Below, one piece after another: positions 1 to 8,734 of a stretch of DNA of 64,000 nucleotides; within the stretch, counting starts at the first letter, position 1, and the number at the start of each line of letters is the position of its first letter. The notes under the pieces are model-generated. The model was given only the letters and a program-made list of their open reading frames with translations, had not been told where the DNA came from and did no database searches. The DNA is from Streptomyces sp. NBC_00690 (GTDB lineage Bacteria; Actinomycetota; Actinomycetes; Streptomycetales; Streptomycetaceae), in the NCBI RefSeq assembly GCF_036226685.1, contig NZ_CP109009.1:3534001-3598000 (forward strand). Direction: 5' to 3'. A program made the position numbers and the translations under genes.

Positions 1-198
1 GACGGTGCTGACGCGGGGGTCCTCGCGGACGAGTTCGGCGGCGATCTCGTCGGTGCGGTCCGTGGACGGTCCGAGCGCGATCACCACCTCCATTTCGCCG
101 TCGTACTCCTGCTCAAGGATGTGGCGGACCGAGTTGCGCAGATGCCGTTCCTCATTGAGGACCGGCATGATCACGGAAACGGGAGGCGTGGCGTTCAT
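1..198 (-). CDS. Family 2 glycosyltransferase, N-terminal part only
   Basis: The gene starts at the ATG complementary to 196-198 and runs off the left edge, so only its first 66 codons are present. The peptide begins MNATPPVSVIMPVLNEERHL and continues with IALGPSTDRTDEIAAEL. This is the nucleotide-sugar-binding start of a GT-A fold family 2 glycosyltransferase (VSVIMPVLNEE strand, then the ALGPSTDRT loop). It diverges from the LCP gene at 575, and both probably act on cell-envelope polymers. The acceptor and sugar cannot be told from this fragment. Confidence 0.85.
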   Translation of the reverse strand, partial: MNATPPVSVIMPVLNEERHLRNSVRHILEQEYDGEMEVVIALGPSTDRTDEIAAELVREDPRVSTV

Positions 199-256
199 CG
201 CCTGCCACGTTACCGCGAATGGGGGATGTGGAAGCGCGCCGGGCGAGCCGGTGCTG

Positions 257-284
257 TTGACCGCAGATCGTATGGGCCTACGGT
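257..284 (+). promoter_or_regulatory. Candidate vegetative promoter of the LCP gene
   Basis: A -35 like TTGACC (257-262) and a -10 like TACGGT (279-284) are separated by 16 bases, in the 376-base divergent gap between the glycosyltransferase and the LCP gene. This resembles the housekeeping sigma (HrdB-type) consensus. The transcript leader would be nearly 290 bases. The rest of the gap (285-574) shows only C-rich sequence on the plus strand. The call is inferred from spacing and sequence only. Confidence 0.35.
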
Positions 285-574
285 GTGCTGGATTCCCCCT
301 ACTGGTCCACTCTTGTCCCCCTCGCCCACCCCGTCCGCCCTGCTCACTGCACCCGCCCCGTTCACTCCGTCCGCCCTGTTTGCAGAGATCTCGCAGCTTC
401 CGTCCGCCTCCTTCCCTCCGTCGCTTCCGTGGTCCCCGCATGGGGCGTGCAGCCGGTCGTCGTACGAAGGCGCTGTCCGTTCGATGCCGGGCTCGGCGAC
501 CCGACAGATCGTGGCTCGATCACCCGTTCGCCCCGTCACGTCCCGCTCTCGCCACCCGCGGAGGTGTCCCCCTC

Positions 575-2026
575 GTGCCCATGCCGCCCCCTTCCCCGCG
601 TCCCCGACCACGTCCAGGGCCCCGGCCCCGGACCAGACGGCCGGTGATCCGGCCGCGCTGGGGGCTGCGGGTGGCGACCACCCTCTCCATGTTGGTGCTG
701 GGGGCCGGCGGCATCGGGTACGGGCTGATGAACGGGCTGGACACCGGGATCAGCCGGGTGGACCCCTTCCGCGATATGAAGAACCGGCCCGAGGCCGGGC
801 ACGGCATGAATCTGCTGCTGGTGGGCACCGACGGGCGCGACCGGATCACCGCGGAGGAGAAGGAGAAGTACCGGCTGGGTGGGGCGCCCTGCCATTGCAC
901 CGACACGATCATGCTGGTGCACATCTCGCGGGATCGGAGCCGGGCGAGCGTGGTGAGCCTGCCGCGCGACAGCTATGCGGAGATCCCCGCGCACACGGAC
1001 CGCAACAGCGGCAGCATCCATCGTCCGCATCCGGTGAAGCTGAACGCCGCCTACGCGGAGGGCGGGCCCGCGCTGACCGTGCGGACGGTCGAGCAGCTCA
1101 CCAAGGTCAAGATCGATCACTATCTGGAGGTCGACTTCACCAGCTTCATGAAGACGGTCGACGCGATGGGCGGGGTGGAGATCTGCACCACGCAACCGAT
1201 GAAGGACTCCTACACCGGGCTTGACCTGGCCGCCGGCTCCCATCGGCTCGACGGCGGCGAGGCCCTCCAATACGTGCGCTCCCGGCATGTCGACGGCGCA
1301 TCCGACCTGGGCCGGATGCAGCGCCAGCAACGGTTCCTCGCCGCCCTGATCAAAAAGGCGACCGGCAGCGGGGTGCTCCTCAACCCGGTGAAGTTCCGCC
1401 AGGTGACCTCCGCCATGCTCGGCTCCGTACGGGCCGACAAGGGGTTCGGCACCGATGAGATGCTGGCGCTCAGCCGGGCGATGCGCGGCTTTTCGATGTC
1501 CTCGTCAGAATTCGCATCGGTACCGATCGGCTCGATGGGGCCGATCGACGGCGTCGGCTCCGCGGTGCGGTGGGACCAGGCCAAGGCGCAGCGACTCTTC
1601 CAGATGCTCCGTGAGGACAAACCGCTCTCACGGACTCGTGCGAAGGGGAAGAAGGCGAAGCTGGTGGATGTCTCACCCCAGCAGATCCGGGTGCAGGTCT
1701 ACAACGGGACGCGCGCCGAGGGCCTGGGACGGAAGGTGGATGCCGCGCTGAGGTCCACGGGCTTCGACACCACACGCGCCCCTCTCAACGGCGCCGCTGC
1801 GGAGGTGGATCAGACGGTCGTCTCCTATGACCCCCGCTGGGACCGATCGGCGCTTTCGCTGGCCACGGCGCTGCCCGGATGCCGGATGCAGCCGGTGCCC
1901 GGACAGGGACGGACGCTCAAGGTGACGGCGGGGAGCGACTATCAGGGTGTTGTGCCGGTCCGGGCGCAGGACGCCTACCAGGGCGAGTTCGGTGCCGTCA
2001 CCGGCGATCAGGTCGTGTGCCCCTGA
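575..2026 (+). CDS. LytR-CpsA-Psr (LCP) family cell-wall protein with LytR_C domain
   Basis: LCP proteins are membrane-anchored phosphotransferases that attach glycopolymers to peptidoglycan outside the membrane. With the GTG at 575 (GGAGGTG about nine bases upstream; an ATG at 581 is the alternative) the protein has 483 residues. It has a Pro/Arg-rich cytoplasmic start, one membrane segment at about 31-51, and an LCP domain from about 78. Family motifs seen are LLVGTDGRDR, SLPRDSYAEIP and KLNAAYAEGGP, with the substrate-binding Arg cluster later. From about 360 a LytR_C domain follows (VQVYNGTRAEGLG). The open frame continues upstream of 575, but that part has no protein-like composition. 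A second LCP gene lies at 2944; this one is distinguished by its C-terminal domain. Confidence 0.9.
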   Translation: MPMPPPSPRPRPRPGPRPRTRRPVIRPRWGLRVATTLSMLVLGAGGIGYGLMNGLDTGISRVDPFRDMKNRPEAGHGMNLLLVGTDGRDRITAEEKEKYRLGGAPCHCTDTIMLVHISRDRSRASVVSLPRDSYAEIPAHTDRNSGSIHRPHPVKLNAAYAEGGPALTVRTVEQLTKVKIDHYLEVDFTSFMKTVDAMGGVEICTTQPMKDSYTGLDLAAGSHRLDGGEALQYVRSRHVDGASDLGRMQRQQRFLAALIKKATGSGVLLNPVKFRQVTSAMLGSVRADKGFGTDEMLALSRAMRGFSMSSSEFASVPIGSMGPIDGVGSAVRWDQAKAQRLFQMLREDKPLSRTRAKGKKAKLVDVSPQQIRVQVYNGTRAEGLGRKVDAALRSTGFDTTRAPLNGAAAEVDQTVVSYDPRWDRSALSLATALPGCRMQPVPGQGRTLKVTAGSDYQGVVPVRAQDAYQGEFGAVTGDQVVCP

Positions 2027-2061
2027 GCAGGGCAGGGGAGCGCCCCGTTCACCGCATCCGG

Positions 2062-2610
2062 TCAGTCCTCGATGCCGTCGGCGGCCCGCTTCTCCCGGAG
2101 TTCCATGATCGCTCGGCGGCGGGCCAGGCGATGGGTGCGCCGGATCTGGGCCTCCTGGTAGCGCCGGTTGTCCCGCTCGGTCTCGGGCATCACGGGCGGT
2201 ACGGGCCGGGGCTTGCCGTCCGCGTCGACGGCCGCGAAGACGAGGTAGGCGGAGCCGACCTGCTGCGCGGGGGTCGATTCGTTCCACCTCTCGGCCAGCA
2301 CTCGTACGCCGACCTCCATCGAGGATCGACCGGTCCAGTTCACCTGGGCCTTCACATGCACCAGATCGCCGACCCTGACCGGCTCCAGGAAGACCATCTC
2401 GTCCATGGAGGCCGTCACGGCGGGCCCGCCCGAGTGCCGCCCCGCGACCGCACCGGCGGCGTCGTCCACCAGCTTCATGATCACACCGCCGTGCACGGTC
2501 CCGAGGAGGTTGGTGTCCGAGCCGGTCATGATGTGGCTGAGAGTGGTACGGGAAGCGGACGTCGGCTTGCCCGGTATATCGGGGTCGGTGCGCTGGGCCT
2601 GGTCTGTCAT
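2062..2610 (-). CDS. Acyl-CoA thioesterase, hotdog fold
   Basis: This is a 182-residue single hotdog-fold thioesterase of the cytosolic acyl-CoA hydrolase type (YciA/BFIT-like), which splits acyl-CoA into free acid and CoA. The region TNLLGTVHGGVIMKLVDDAAG forms the hotdog helix, followed by HSGGPAVTASMDEMVFLEPV and VHVKAQVNWTGRSSMEVGV, the usual active-site and oligomer surfaces. A charged tail (RRAIMELREKRAADGIED) ends the protein. The ATG at 2610 is preceded by GGTGGAGGGC; a GTG three codons upstream would use up that ribosome-binding site. It converges on the LCP gene at 575-2026 and stands alone. The chain length of its substrate is unknown. Confidence 0.85.
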   Translation of the reverse strand: MTDQAQRTDPDIPGKPTSASRTTLSHIMTGSDTNLLGTVHGGVIMKLVDDAAGAVAGRHSGGPAVTASMDEMVFLEPVRVGDLVHVKAQVNWTGRSSMEVGVRVLAERWNESTPAQQVGSAYLVFAAVDADGKPRPVPPVMPETERDNRRYQEAQIRRTHRLARRRAIMELREKRAADGIED

Positions 2611-2943
2611 GCCCTCCACCCTAAGCGGGACGTTTCACCAGGTCTCGCGCGGGCGAACCCGACCGTACGGAGACGACGGACGCAGGGTCCTGTGCGATCT
2701 CCCGCCGTCGGGCCTTCGGGAGCAGCGCGGTGCGCGCCGACGGCTTCCCGGGCGTACGGTGGACCGCTGGGGTGGGTGAGGCTGGAGCGCGGTGCGAGCA
2801 GAGCGAGACGGGGCCACCCGGCCCACGTGCTGCGACCAGGCCCGTAAACCTTCCTGGTGCATTGCATCAGCTTGGCAACAGGCCCGGCCCGATTCCTCTT
2901 CCACCCTGTTGGTGCCGGCCCGACCCCCGGCACACTTACCGGC

Positions 2944-4245
2944 ATGAACGATTGGCCCGAAGGATACGGACGCGGCAGCCAGGGCTCCCAGCCCGAAGGC
3001 GCTCGCGCGATGCGCCATGTGCAGCGACGACCGGTCCCGCAGCAGCAGTCGCAGGGACATGACGACGGTCATAGTGCCCCGTACGACAGCGGCTACAACA
3101 CGGGCCAGGTCTACGGCTCCCCCGCCGGACGGGCGAATCGTCAAGATCCCCAAGGTGGTCAGCCCGCGTACGGCGGACAGGGCAACCAAGGGGGGTACGA
3201 CAACCAGGGCGGCTACGGCAACAACGGTGCTCCCCCGCCGCCGCCCGCCGGCCCGCCGCGTCCCGCACCGGACTGGAGGCGCCGGATAAAGATCGGGTCG
3301 CTGGTCCTGGTCGGCTCGCTCCTCGTGGTCTCGATCGGCACCTACTTCTGGGCCGATTCCAAGATGAAGCGCGAGGTCGATCTCGCCAAGGTCATCGAGA
3401 GACCGAGGGAGAACGACTGCACGACGTATCTGATCGTCGGCTCCGACAGTCGAGAAGGCATGTCGGCCGAGGACAAGAAGCGGCTGCGCACCGGTTCCGC
3501 CGAGGGCAAGCGCACCGACTCGATGATGATCCTCGCCGAGTGCTCCAGCGGAAACACCATGATCTCGCTGCCGCGCGACTCCGACGTGGAGATCCCGTCG
3601 TTCAAGGGCTCGGAGTCGGGCAAGCTGTTCGAAAACACCGGCCGGCGGGTGAAGTTGAACGCCGCGTACGCCGAGGACGGTCCTGAACTGCTGGTGCGCA
3701 CGATCGAGCACAACACGGGTCTGCGGATCGATCACTACGCGGAGATCGGTTTCGCGGGCTTCGCGCAGATCGTGGATGCGATCGGCGGGGTGGAGTTGGA
3801 CATCCCCAAGGCGTTCAAGGACAAGAAGTCGGGCGCGGACTTCCAGGCGGGCAAGCAGACGCTCGACGGCGAACAGGCGCTCGCGTTCGTACGGACCCGC
3901 TATGCGTTCGGCGAGGGCGATCTGGCGCGTACGAAGAACCAGCAGAAGTTCCTGTCCGCGCTCGCCAGCCAGACGGCCACCCCGGGGACGGTCCTCAACC
4001 CGTTCAAGCTCTATCCGGTGATGGGCGCGGGGCTGGACACGGTCGTCGTCGACAAGGAGATGTCGCTCTGGGACCTGAGCCAGATGTTCTTGTCGATGAA
4101 GAGCGTCACGGGCGGCGACGGCAAGTCGATGAACATGCCCATCTCGGGCAACCGCGGCGGCAATCTGGTCTGGGACAAGACCAAGGTGAGCCAGTTGGTC
4201 AAGCAGATCCAGAACAACGAGAAGGTGACGGTGTCGGGCAACTGA
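2944..4245 (+). CDS. LCP family protein without LytR_C domain
   Basis: This 433-residue protein is a second LytR-CpsA-Psr phosphotransferase. The first 110 residues are cytoplasmic and rich in Gly, Gln and Tyr, with repeats such as NQGGYDNQGGYGNNG and a proline run. One membrane segment follows (about 116-136), then the LCP domain with DCTTYLIVGSDSREG, ISLPRDSDVEIP, KLNAAYAEDGPELL and an Arg-rich FVRTRYAFGEGDLART motif. The protein ends shortly after the LCP domain, unlike the LCP protein at 575. The ATG at 2944 is chosen because upstream codons do not look like protein; no strong ribosome-binding site is seen. It is followed by a clear hairpin terminator, so it is probably monocistronic. Confidence 0.9.
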   Translation: MNDWPEGYGRGSQGSQPEGARAMRHVQRRPVPQQQSQGHDDGHSAPYDSGYNTGQVYGSPAGRANRQDPQGGQPAYGGQGNQGGYDNQGGYGNNGAPPPPPAGPPRPAPDWRRRIKIGSLVLVGSLLVVSIGTYFWADSKMKREVDLAKVIERPRENDCTTYLIVGSDSREGMSAEDKKRLRTGSAEGKRTDSMMILAECSSGNTMISLPRDSDVEIPSFKGSESGKLFENTGRRVKLNAAYAEDGPELLVRTIEHNTGLRIDHYAEIGFAGFAQIVDAIGGVELDIPKAFKDKKSGADFQAGKQTLDGEQALAFVRTRYAFGEGDLARTKNQQKFLSALASQTATPGTVLNPFKLYPVMGAGLDTVVVDKEMSLWDLSQMFLSMKSVTGGDGKSMNMPISGNRGGNLVWDKTKVSQLVKQIQNNEKVTVSGN

Positions 4246-4263
4246 CCGACTGAACCGTTCGCG

Positions 4264-4290
4264 GGCCCGCCCTACCGGGGCGGGCCTTTG
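4264..4290 (+). terminator. Rho-independent-like terminator after the LCP gene
   Basis: A perfect 9-bp stem (GGCCCGCCC at 4264-4272 with GGGCGGGCC at 4278-4286) and 5-base loop is followed by TTTG, 18 bases after the stop codon of the LCP gene. Confidence 0.7.
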
Positions 4291-4410
4291 CATGTGCTGG
4301 ACGGCGCGTCGATCGAGGGACGGCCCGCGCCCCGCCAGCATCTGGTCCTGTACGAAGCACAGTTACTGTCGTGCGTTCCTCAGTCGTCCTCAGTCGTCGC
4401 TCAGTTGCCC

Positions 4411-4950
4411 TCAGTCGTCGCTCAGACGGCGTGACGGCCGTTCACCGAGGCCGTCGGGCGACGACTGCGCCTGCCGGGCGATCACCGCCCTGAGCTCATG
4501 GCAGGCGGCGGCAAGCCGAAAGTCCTCGTCCTGCGAATCGGTGAACTCGAAGCTGTGGCCACCGGGATGGAGCGCGAAGAGGGAGCACACCTCGTTCTGC
4601 GCAACCGACTTGCGGTTGTGGGATGCCGAACGGGCTTCGACTGGGACGGTGTTCGGACCGGATGCGCGACCACGAGCGGAGCAGTCGGGCTGGATGACCA
4701 CTAATTCGGGCGTGTCGCCCTCGGCCCAGAGCGCCCACATATCCCCGCTGTCGGGGTCGTCGAGTTGCCATACGACGTCGTAGTGCCAGCCGGTTGCATG
4801 CGCCTCCAACGGGCAGCGGAGAACCGTCTCCAACTCCTCGGGGTCACGCGCCGCGGGAGTGGCGTCCAGGACGAGCGACACCAGGCCCAGGGGCATCACC
4901 GCCCGCGCCCCACACATGCGTCTCTCCCCGCCATCCGTTCGATCCGTCAT
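4411..4950 (-). CDS. Conserved hypothetical protein, paralogue of the protein at 43625
   Basis: The function of this 179-residue soluble protein is not known. It shares a clear pattern with the protein at 43625: LRCPLE, then D-W-A-W around GDMWALW, an isolated DC, and a closing CSLFALHPGGHSFEF. It differs by an inserted stretch near residues 100-115 and an extra C-terminal helix. The start ATG overlaps the stop of the upstream gene (ATGA at 4947-4950), so the two are translationally coupled. Codon 83 (complement of 4702-4704) is TTA, a codon that in Streptomyces needs the bldA tRNA, so expression may be developmentally delayed. Such proteins often lie beside XRE/DUF397/ATPase modules; none is adjacent here. 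Confidence 0.7.
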   Translation of the reverse strand: MTDRTDGGERRMCGARAVMPLGLVSLVLDATPAARDPEELETVLRCPLEAHATGWHYDVVWQLDDPDSGDMWALWAEGDTPELVVIQPDCSARGRASGPNTVPVEARSASHNRKSVAQNEVCSLFALHPGGHSFEFTDSQDEDFRLAAACHELRAVIARQAQSSPDGLGERPSRRLSDD

Positions 4951-5234
4951 GTCAAAGCTCCCCATCTGCTCATGGCATTGGCCTGCGCAACGTCCGCACT
5001 CATCGCGTCCGAGGCCCTGGCAGGAGCGAGGTCCTCGACCCGAGCCGCCCACTCCCGCCCACCGTTGAGCGGCCGAACCCGGTACTCCGCCCCCACGTGC
5101 CCCATCACCTGCCCCACCCGCTTGCAACAGGCATCCCGCACGATGTCCCCCGCCCGTGGCTCGTACGGGTGCTCCCGCGCACCCGTCTCGGCCAGGTCTT
5201 CCATCTGTTCGTGGGAGATGCCATTGCCGTTCAT
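4947..5234 (-). CDS. Small conserved hypothetical protein
   Basis: A 95-residue protein from the ATG at 5234; a TTG at 5240 would add two residues and sits better behind the GAAGGGTGG sequence. The core GDIVRDACCKRVGQVMGHVGAEYRVRPLNGGREWAARVEDL looks like a small SH3-like beta barrel of a kind common in Streptomyces, usually next to regulators. It is coupled to the downstream gene by an ATGA overlap. The role is unknown; the pairing suggests that the two products act together. Confidence 0.65.
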   Translation of the reverse strand: MNGNGISHEQMEDLAETGAREHPYEPRAGDIVRDACCKRVGQVMGHVGAEYRVRPLNGGREWAARVEDLAPARASDAMSADVAQANAMSRWGALT

Positions 5235-5914
5235 GGCCAATTACCACCCTTCGCCAACGAAATTATGTCTGTGTGTAATCAGATGAACACGGATTGCCAT
5301 GTGCTTGCTGTGCTTGAGCTGCGGCCGTTCGAGTGCGAGCCATCGGATGAGCCTGGATCAAAGTGCGAATCATGAGGTCATACGCATGAGCGATGAAGTT
5401 TCCTCAGAGAAATCGAATCCCTTGCACTCCTCGACCGGAACGCCGAAGAGTCACGCCGGGCCGACGAGGGGAGGCTCGCGCTGGAGCGCCGGCCACAGAT
5501 GAGTGAGCCGGCGCTGACTGCGGCCGGCTTCCTGTTCCGTCAACCGTGATCGCTTGACCCCCGCGGCTCCCCTCGGGAGCATCGACTCACACGCGGCCAC
5601 GGGCAGGGCGAGACTCCCGCCGGTTCCTGAACTGGCCTGCCCGGTCGCGTAGACGAAGTGGCAGGGGCCGCTCGGATGGCAGAGGCCGTTCCGGGCGGGG
5701 AGAAGGGCCAGAGGTTCTGATCGGCGTACGACAACAGCCCCCGGCATCGCGCCGAGGGCTGTTCCGTCTGTGCAGGTCAACAGCTGCTTCAGCGCTGTGC
5801 CTGGTCGGGGACTACAGCGGGCCACCCAGGAACGGTCCCGATCGGGCCACAGTGGCAAGAAGCGGCAGAAGTTCCGTTTTGCCCCCTCAAGAGGCTCTAC
5901 CCTGCGAAAACCCG
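5235..5914. other. 680 bases without a convincing gene; possible gene remnants
   Basis: No open frame here has both a plausible start and protein-like composition. On the plus strand a short helical piece (around 5405-5550, reading REIESLALLDRNAEESRRADEGR in part) has no start and looks like a fragment. The minus strand is open for about 150 codons from roughly 5905 to 5451, but its Cys/Ser/Arg-rich content is not typical of a gene here. An orphan hairpin lies at 5733-5763. The stretch may be a relic of an inserted element. Confidence 0.5.
5733..5763. terminator. Orphan terminator-like hairpin
   Basis: AACAGCCC (5733-5740) pairs with GGGCTGTT (5756-5763), and inside it CGGC pairs with GCCG around a 5-base loop. 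This gives a 12-bp stem with one mismatch. No T-run follows on either strand, and no recognised gene ends here. Confidence 0.4.
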
Positions 5915-7081
5915 CTACGGCAGGTTTCGCGCCATCACGATTCGCTGGATCTGGTTCGTGCCCTCGTAAATCTGGGTGATCTTGGCGTCGCGCATCATGC
6001 GTTCCACCGGGTAGTCGCGGGTGTAGCCGTAGCCGCCGAGCAGTTGGACGGCGTCCGTGGTGATCTCCATGGCCGCGTCGGATGCGTAGCACTTGGCCGC
6101 GGCGCCGAAGAACGTGAGGTCGGCGTCCACCCGCTCGGACTTGGCTGCCGCCGCGTAGGTGAGCTGGCGGGCGGCCTCCAGTTTCATCGCCATGTCGGCG
6201 AGCATGAACTGCACGCCCTGGAAGTCGCTGATCGGCTTGCCGAACTGCTTGCGCTCCTTGACGTACCCCTTGGCGTAGTCGAGGGCGCCCTGAGCGATGC
6301 CCAGCGCCTGGGCGGCGATGGTGATGCGGGTGTGGTCGAGGGTCTTCATGGCCGTGGCGAAGCCCGTGCCCTCCGCGCCGATCATGCGGTCGGCGGGGAT
6401 GCGGACGTTGTCGAGGTAGACCTCGCGGGTCGGGGAGCCCTTGATGCCGAGCTTCTTCTCCGGTGCGCCGAAGGAGACCCCGGCGTCGGACTTCTCGACG
6501 ACGAAGGCGGAGATGCCCTTGGAGCGCTTGTCGGGGTCGGTGACGGCCATCACCGTGTAGTACTCGGAGACGCCCGCGTTGGTGATCCAGCGCTTCACGC
6601 CGTTGAGGACGTAGGAGTCCCCGTCGCGCACCGCCCGGGTCTTCATGCCCGCCGCGTCCGAGCCCGCATCGGGTTCGGAGAGGCAGTACGAGAACATCCC
6701 CTCACCCTTGGCGAGCGGGCCGAGGTAGCGCTTCTTGAGGTCCTCCGAACCGGAGAGGACGAGGGGGAGCGAGCCGAGTTTGTTGACGGCGGGGATCAGC
6801 GAGGACGAGGCGCAGACCCGGGCGACCTCCTCGATGACGATGACGGTGGCCAGCGCATCGGCGCCGGCGCCGCCGTACTCCTCGGGTACGTGGACCGCGT
6901 GCAGGTCGTTGGCGGTGAGGGCATCCAGCGCTTCCTGCGGGAAGCGGGACTCCTCGTCAACGGCAGCGGCGTGCGGGGCGATCTTGGCCTCGGCCAAGGC
7001 GCGGATGGCGTCCCGGAGCATGTCGTGCTCCTCGGACGGGCGGTATAGGTCGAACTCTGAGCTCCCGGTCGATCCGGCCAC
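5915..7081 (-). CDS. Acyl-CoA dehydrogenase
   Basis: A 388-residue FAD-dependent acyl-CoA dehydrogenase, which introduces the alpha-beta double bond in fatty or branched-chain acyl-CoA degradation. Family signatures are [16 protein letters not shown] (FAD and substrate loop), [21 protein letters not shown], and [22 protein letters not shown] followed by [10 protein letters not shown]. The Glu of IYEGT (about residue 373) is in the place of the catalytic base of the short-chain/butyryl class. The length is normal for the family. The GTG start is ten bases after GGGGAG. It stands alone, divergent from the UDP-sugar dehydrogenase gene. Confidence 0.93.
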   Translation of the reverse strand: MAGSTGSSEFDLYRPSEEHDMLRDAIRALAEAKIAPHAAAVDEESRFPQEALDALTANDLHAVHVPEEYGGAGADALATVIVIEEVARVCASSSLIPAVNKLGSLPLVLSGSEDLKKRYLGPLAKGEGMFSYCLSEPDAGSDAAGMKTRAVRDGDSYVLNGVKRWITNAGVSEYYTVMAVTDPDKRSKGISAFVVEKSDAGVSFGAPEKKLGIKGSPTREVYLDNVRIPADRMIGAEGTGFATAMKTLDHTRITIAAQALGIAQGALDYAKGYVKERKQFGKPISDFQGVQFMLADMAMKLEAARQLTYAAAAKSERVDADLTFFGAAAKCYASDAAMEITTDAVQLLGGYGYTRDYPVERMMRDAKITQIYEGTNQIQRIVMARNLP

Positions 7082-7103
7082 GTTCTGTCACTCCCCAAAG
7101 AAG

Positions 7104-7123
7104 CTAACTACCGTTAAGTAACC
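7104..7123. promoter_or_regulatory. Possible TetR-type operator upstream of the acyl-CoA dehydrogenase gene
   Basis: Read on the minus strand the site is TTACTTAACGGTAG, an imperfect inverted repeat of YTACY halves in an AT-rich patch just upstream of the acyl-CoA dehydrogenase start. Acyl-CoA dehydrogenase genes in actinobacteria are often controlled by TetR-family repressors with such sites. This is inference from one weak palindrome. Confidence 0.25.
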
Positions 7124-7239
7124 TATTTTAGTGGTGCCTCTCCCCCCGGCGTACGTGAGCTACGCGACAGGGGCAAAGCTGCCCTCGGAGGTGCCCGACT
7201 ATGCTCGGGTCGCATCCCTCAGAGCTGTTTGGAGCACCC

Positions 7240-8577
7240 ATGGCCCTCAAGATCACCGTGATCGGCACCGGCTACCTCGGGGCGACCCATGCCGCGGCCA
7301 TGGCGGAGTTGGGTTTCGAGGTGCTGGGGCTCGATGTCGTCCCCGAGAAGATCGAGATGCTCTCGACCGGCAGAGTGCCGATGTATGAGCCCGGTCTGGA
7401 AGAGCTGCTGGCCAGACATGTCGCCGGCATCGAGGGGTCCAGTGGACGGCTGCGCTTCACGACGTCCTGGGAGGAGGTCGGCGAGTTCGGCGATGTCCAC
7501 TTCGTCTGTGTGAACACCCCGCAGAAGCGCGGAGAGTACGCCTGCGACATGAGTTACGTGGACGCCGCCTTCTCCTCGCTCGCCCCGCGGTTGAAGCGCG
7601 GCGCGCTGGTCGTCGGCAAGTCGACCGTGCCGGTCGGCAGCGCCGCGCGGCTGGCGAAACTGCTGGCCGAGCAGGCGGCCGAAGACGTCGAGCTGGCATG
7701 GAATCCGGAGTTCCTGCGCGAGGGCTTCGCCGTGCAGGACACCCTGCGCCCCGACCGGATCGTCGCCGGTGTGGGCAGCGAGCGCGCGGAGAAGCTGCTC
7801 CGGGACGTGTACGCCACGCCGATCTCCGAGGGGTCCCCCTTCGTGGTGACGGACTTCCCGACGGCCGAACTGGTGAAGACCTCGGCGAACTCCTTCCTCG
7901 CCACCAAGATCTCCTTCATCAACGCCATGGCCGAGGTGTGCGAGGCCGCCGACGGTGATGTGGTGAAGCTGGCGGAGGCCATCGGCCACGACGAGCGCAT
8001 CGGGTCCAAGTTCCTACGGGCCGGGATCGGCTTCGGTGGCGGCTGTCTACCCAAGGACATCCGGGCCTTCATGGCGCGTGCCGGCGAGTTGGGCGTGGAC
8101 CAGGCCCTCACCTTCCTCCGGGAGGTCGACTCCATCAACATGCGTCGCCGCGGGCACATGGTGGAGCTCGCCCGGGAATCCGTGGGCGGCGGGTCATTCC
8201 TCGGAAAGCGGATCGCGGTCCTGGGCGCCACCTTCAAACCCGACTCGGACGACGTACGCGACTCCCCGGCCCTCAATGTGGCCGGGCAGATCCACCTCCA
8301 GGGCGGCCAGGTCACCGTCTACGACCCCAAGGGCATGGCGAACGCCGAGCGTCTCTTCCCGACCCTGGGGTACGCGGAAACGGCCCTGGAGGCGGTGCGC
8401 GGTGCGGACGCGGTGCTGCACCTTACGGAGTGGCGTGAGTTCCGTGAACTCGACCCGGCGGAGCTGGGCGAGGTGGCGAGCGCGCGGATCGTGCTGGACG
8501 GGCGCAATGCCCTCGATCCGGTGAAGTGGCGCGAGGCCGGCTGGACGTATCGCGCGATGGGGCGTCCCACCGCCTGA
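7240..8577 (+). CDS. UDP-glucose/GDP-mannose 6-dehydrogenase family protein
   Basis: This 445-residue NAD-dependent dehydrogenase oxidises the C6 alcohol of a nucleotide sugar to the uronic acid, giving for example UDP-glucuronate for surface polymers. Three family domains are present: a Rossmann domain with GTGYLG (residues 9-14), a central domain with the catalytic cysteine C269 in FGGGCLPKD, and a C-terminal UDP-binding domain with GATFKPDSDDVRDSPALN. The ATG at 7240 follows GGAG; the open frame extends 13 codons further upstream without support. It may supply precursors for the polysaccharide cluster at 23-34 kb, but it is not linked to it. Confidence 0.93.
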   Translation: MALKITVIGTGYLGATHAAAMAELGFEVLGLDVVPEKIEMLSTGRVPMYEPGLEELLARHVAGIEGSSGRLRFTTSWEEVGEFGDVHFVCVNTPQKRGEYACDMSYVDAAFSSLAPRLKRGALVVGKSTVPVGSAARLAKLLAEQAAEDVELAWNPEFLREGFAVQDTLRPDRIVAGVGSERAEKLLRDVYATPISEGSPFVVTDFPTAELVKTSANSFLATKISFINAMAEVCEAADGDVVKLAEAIGHDERIGSKFLRAGIGFGGGCLPKDIRAFMARAGELGVDQALTFLREVDSINMRRRGHMVELARESVGGGSFLGKRIAVLGATFKPDSDDVRDSPALNVAGQIHLQGGQVTVYDPKGMANAERLFPTLGYAETALEAVRGADAVLHLTEWREFRELDPAELGEVASARIVLDGRNALDPVKWREAGWTYRAMGRPTA

Positions 8578-8734
8578 CCCGGTCCGACACGGTCCGGCAC
8601 GGTCCGACACGAGAGAGTCCCGGGTGGGAGCGAGATAGGCGTCGAGCCCATCTCCGGGCGCAGGACCGTCGCAGTGACCGCGTGAGCTTTCAGTGGTAAC
8701 CAAGAGACCTCGCTTCCCGACCGAGGAGGAATCC

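Noticed and set aside
2635..4341. Open frame of 568 codons on the minus strand over the LCP gene
   Set aside because: High G+C leaves long antisense frames open. The plus-strand LCP protein has clear domains, the antisense product none.
5770..5979. Plus-strand 69-codon frame
   Set aside because: It overlaps the end of the acyl-CoA dehydrogenase gene and has no ribosome-binding site or recognisable composition.
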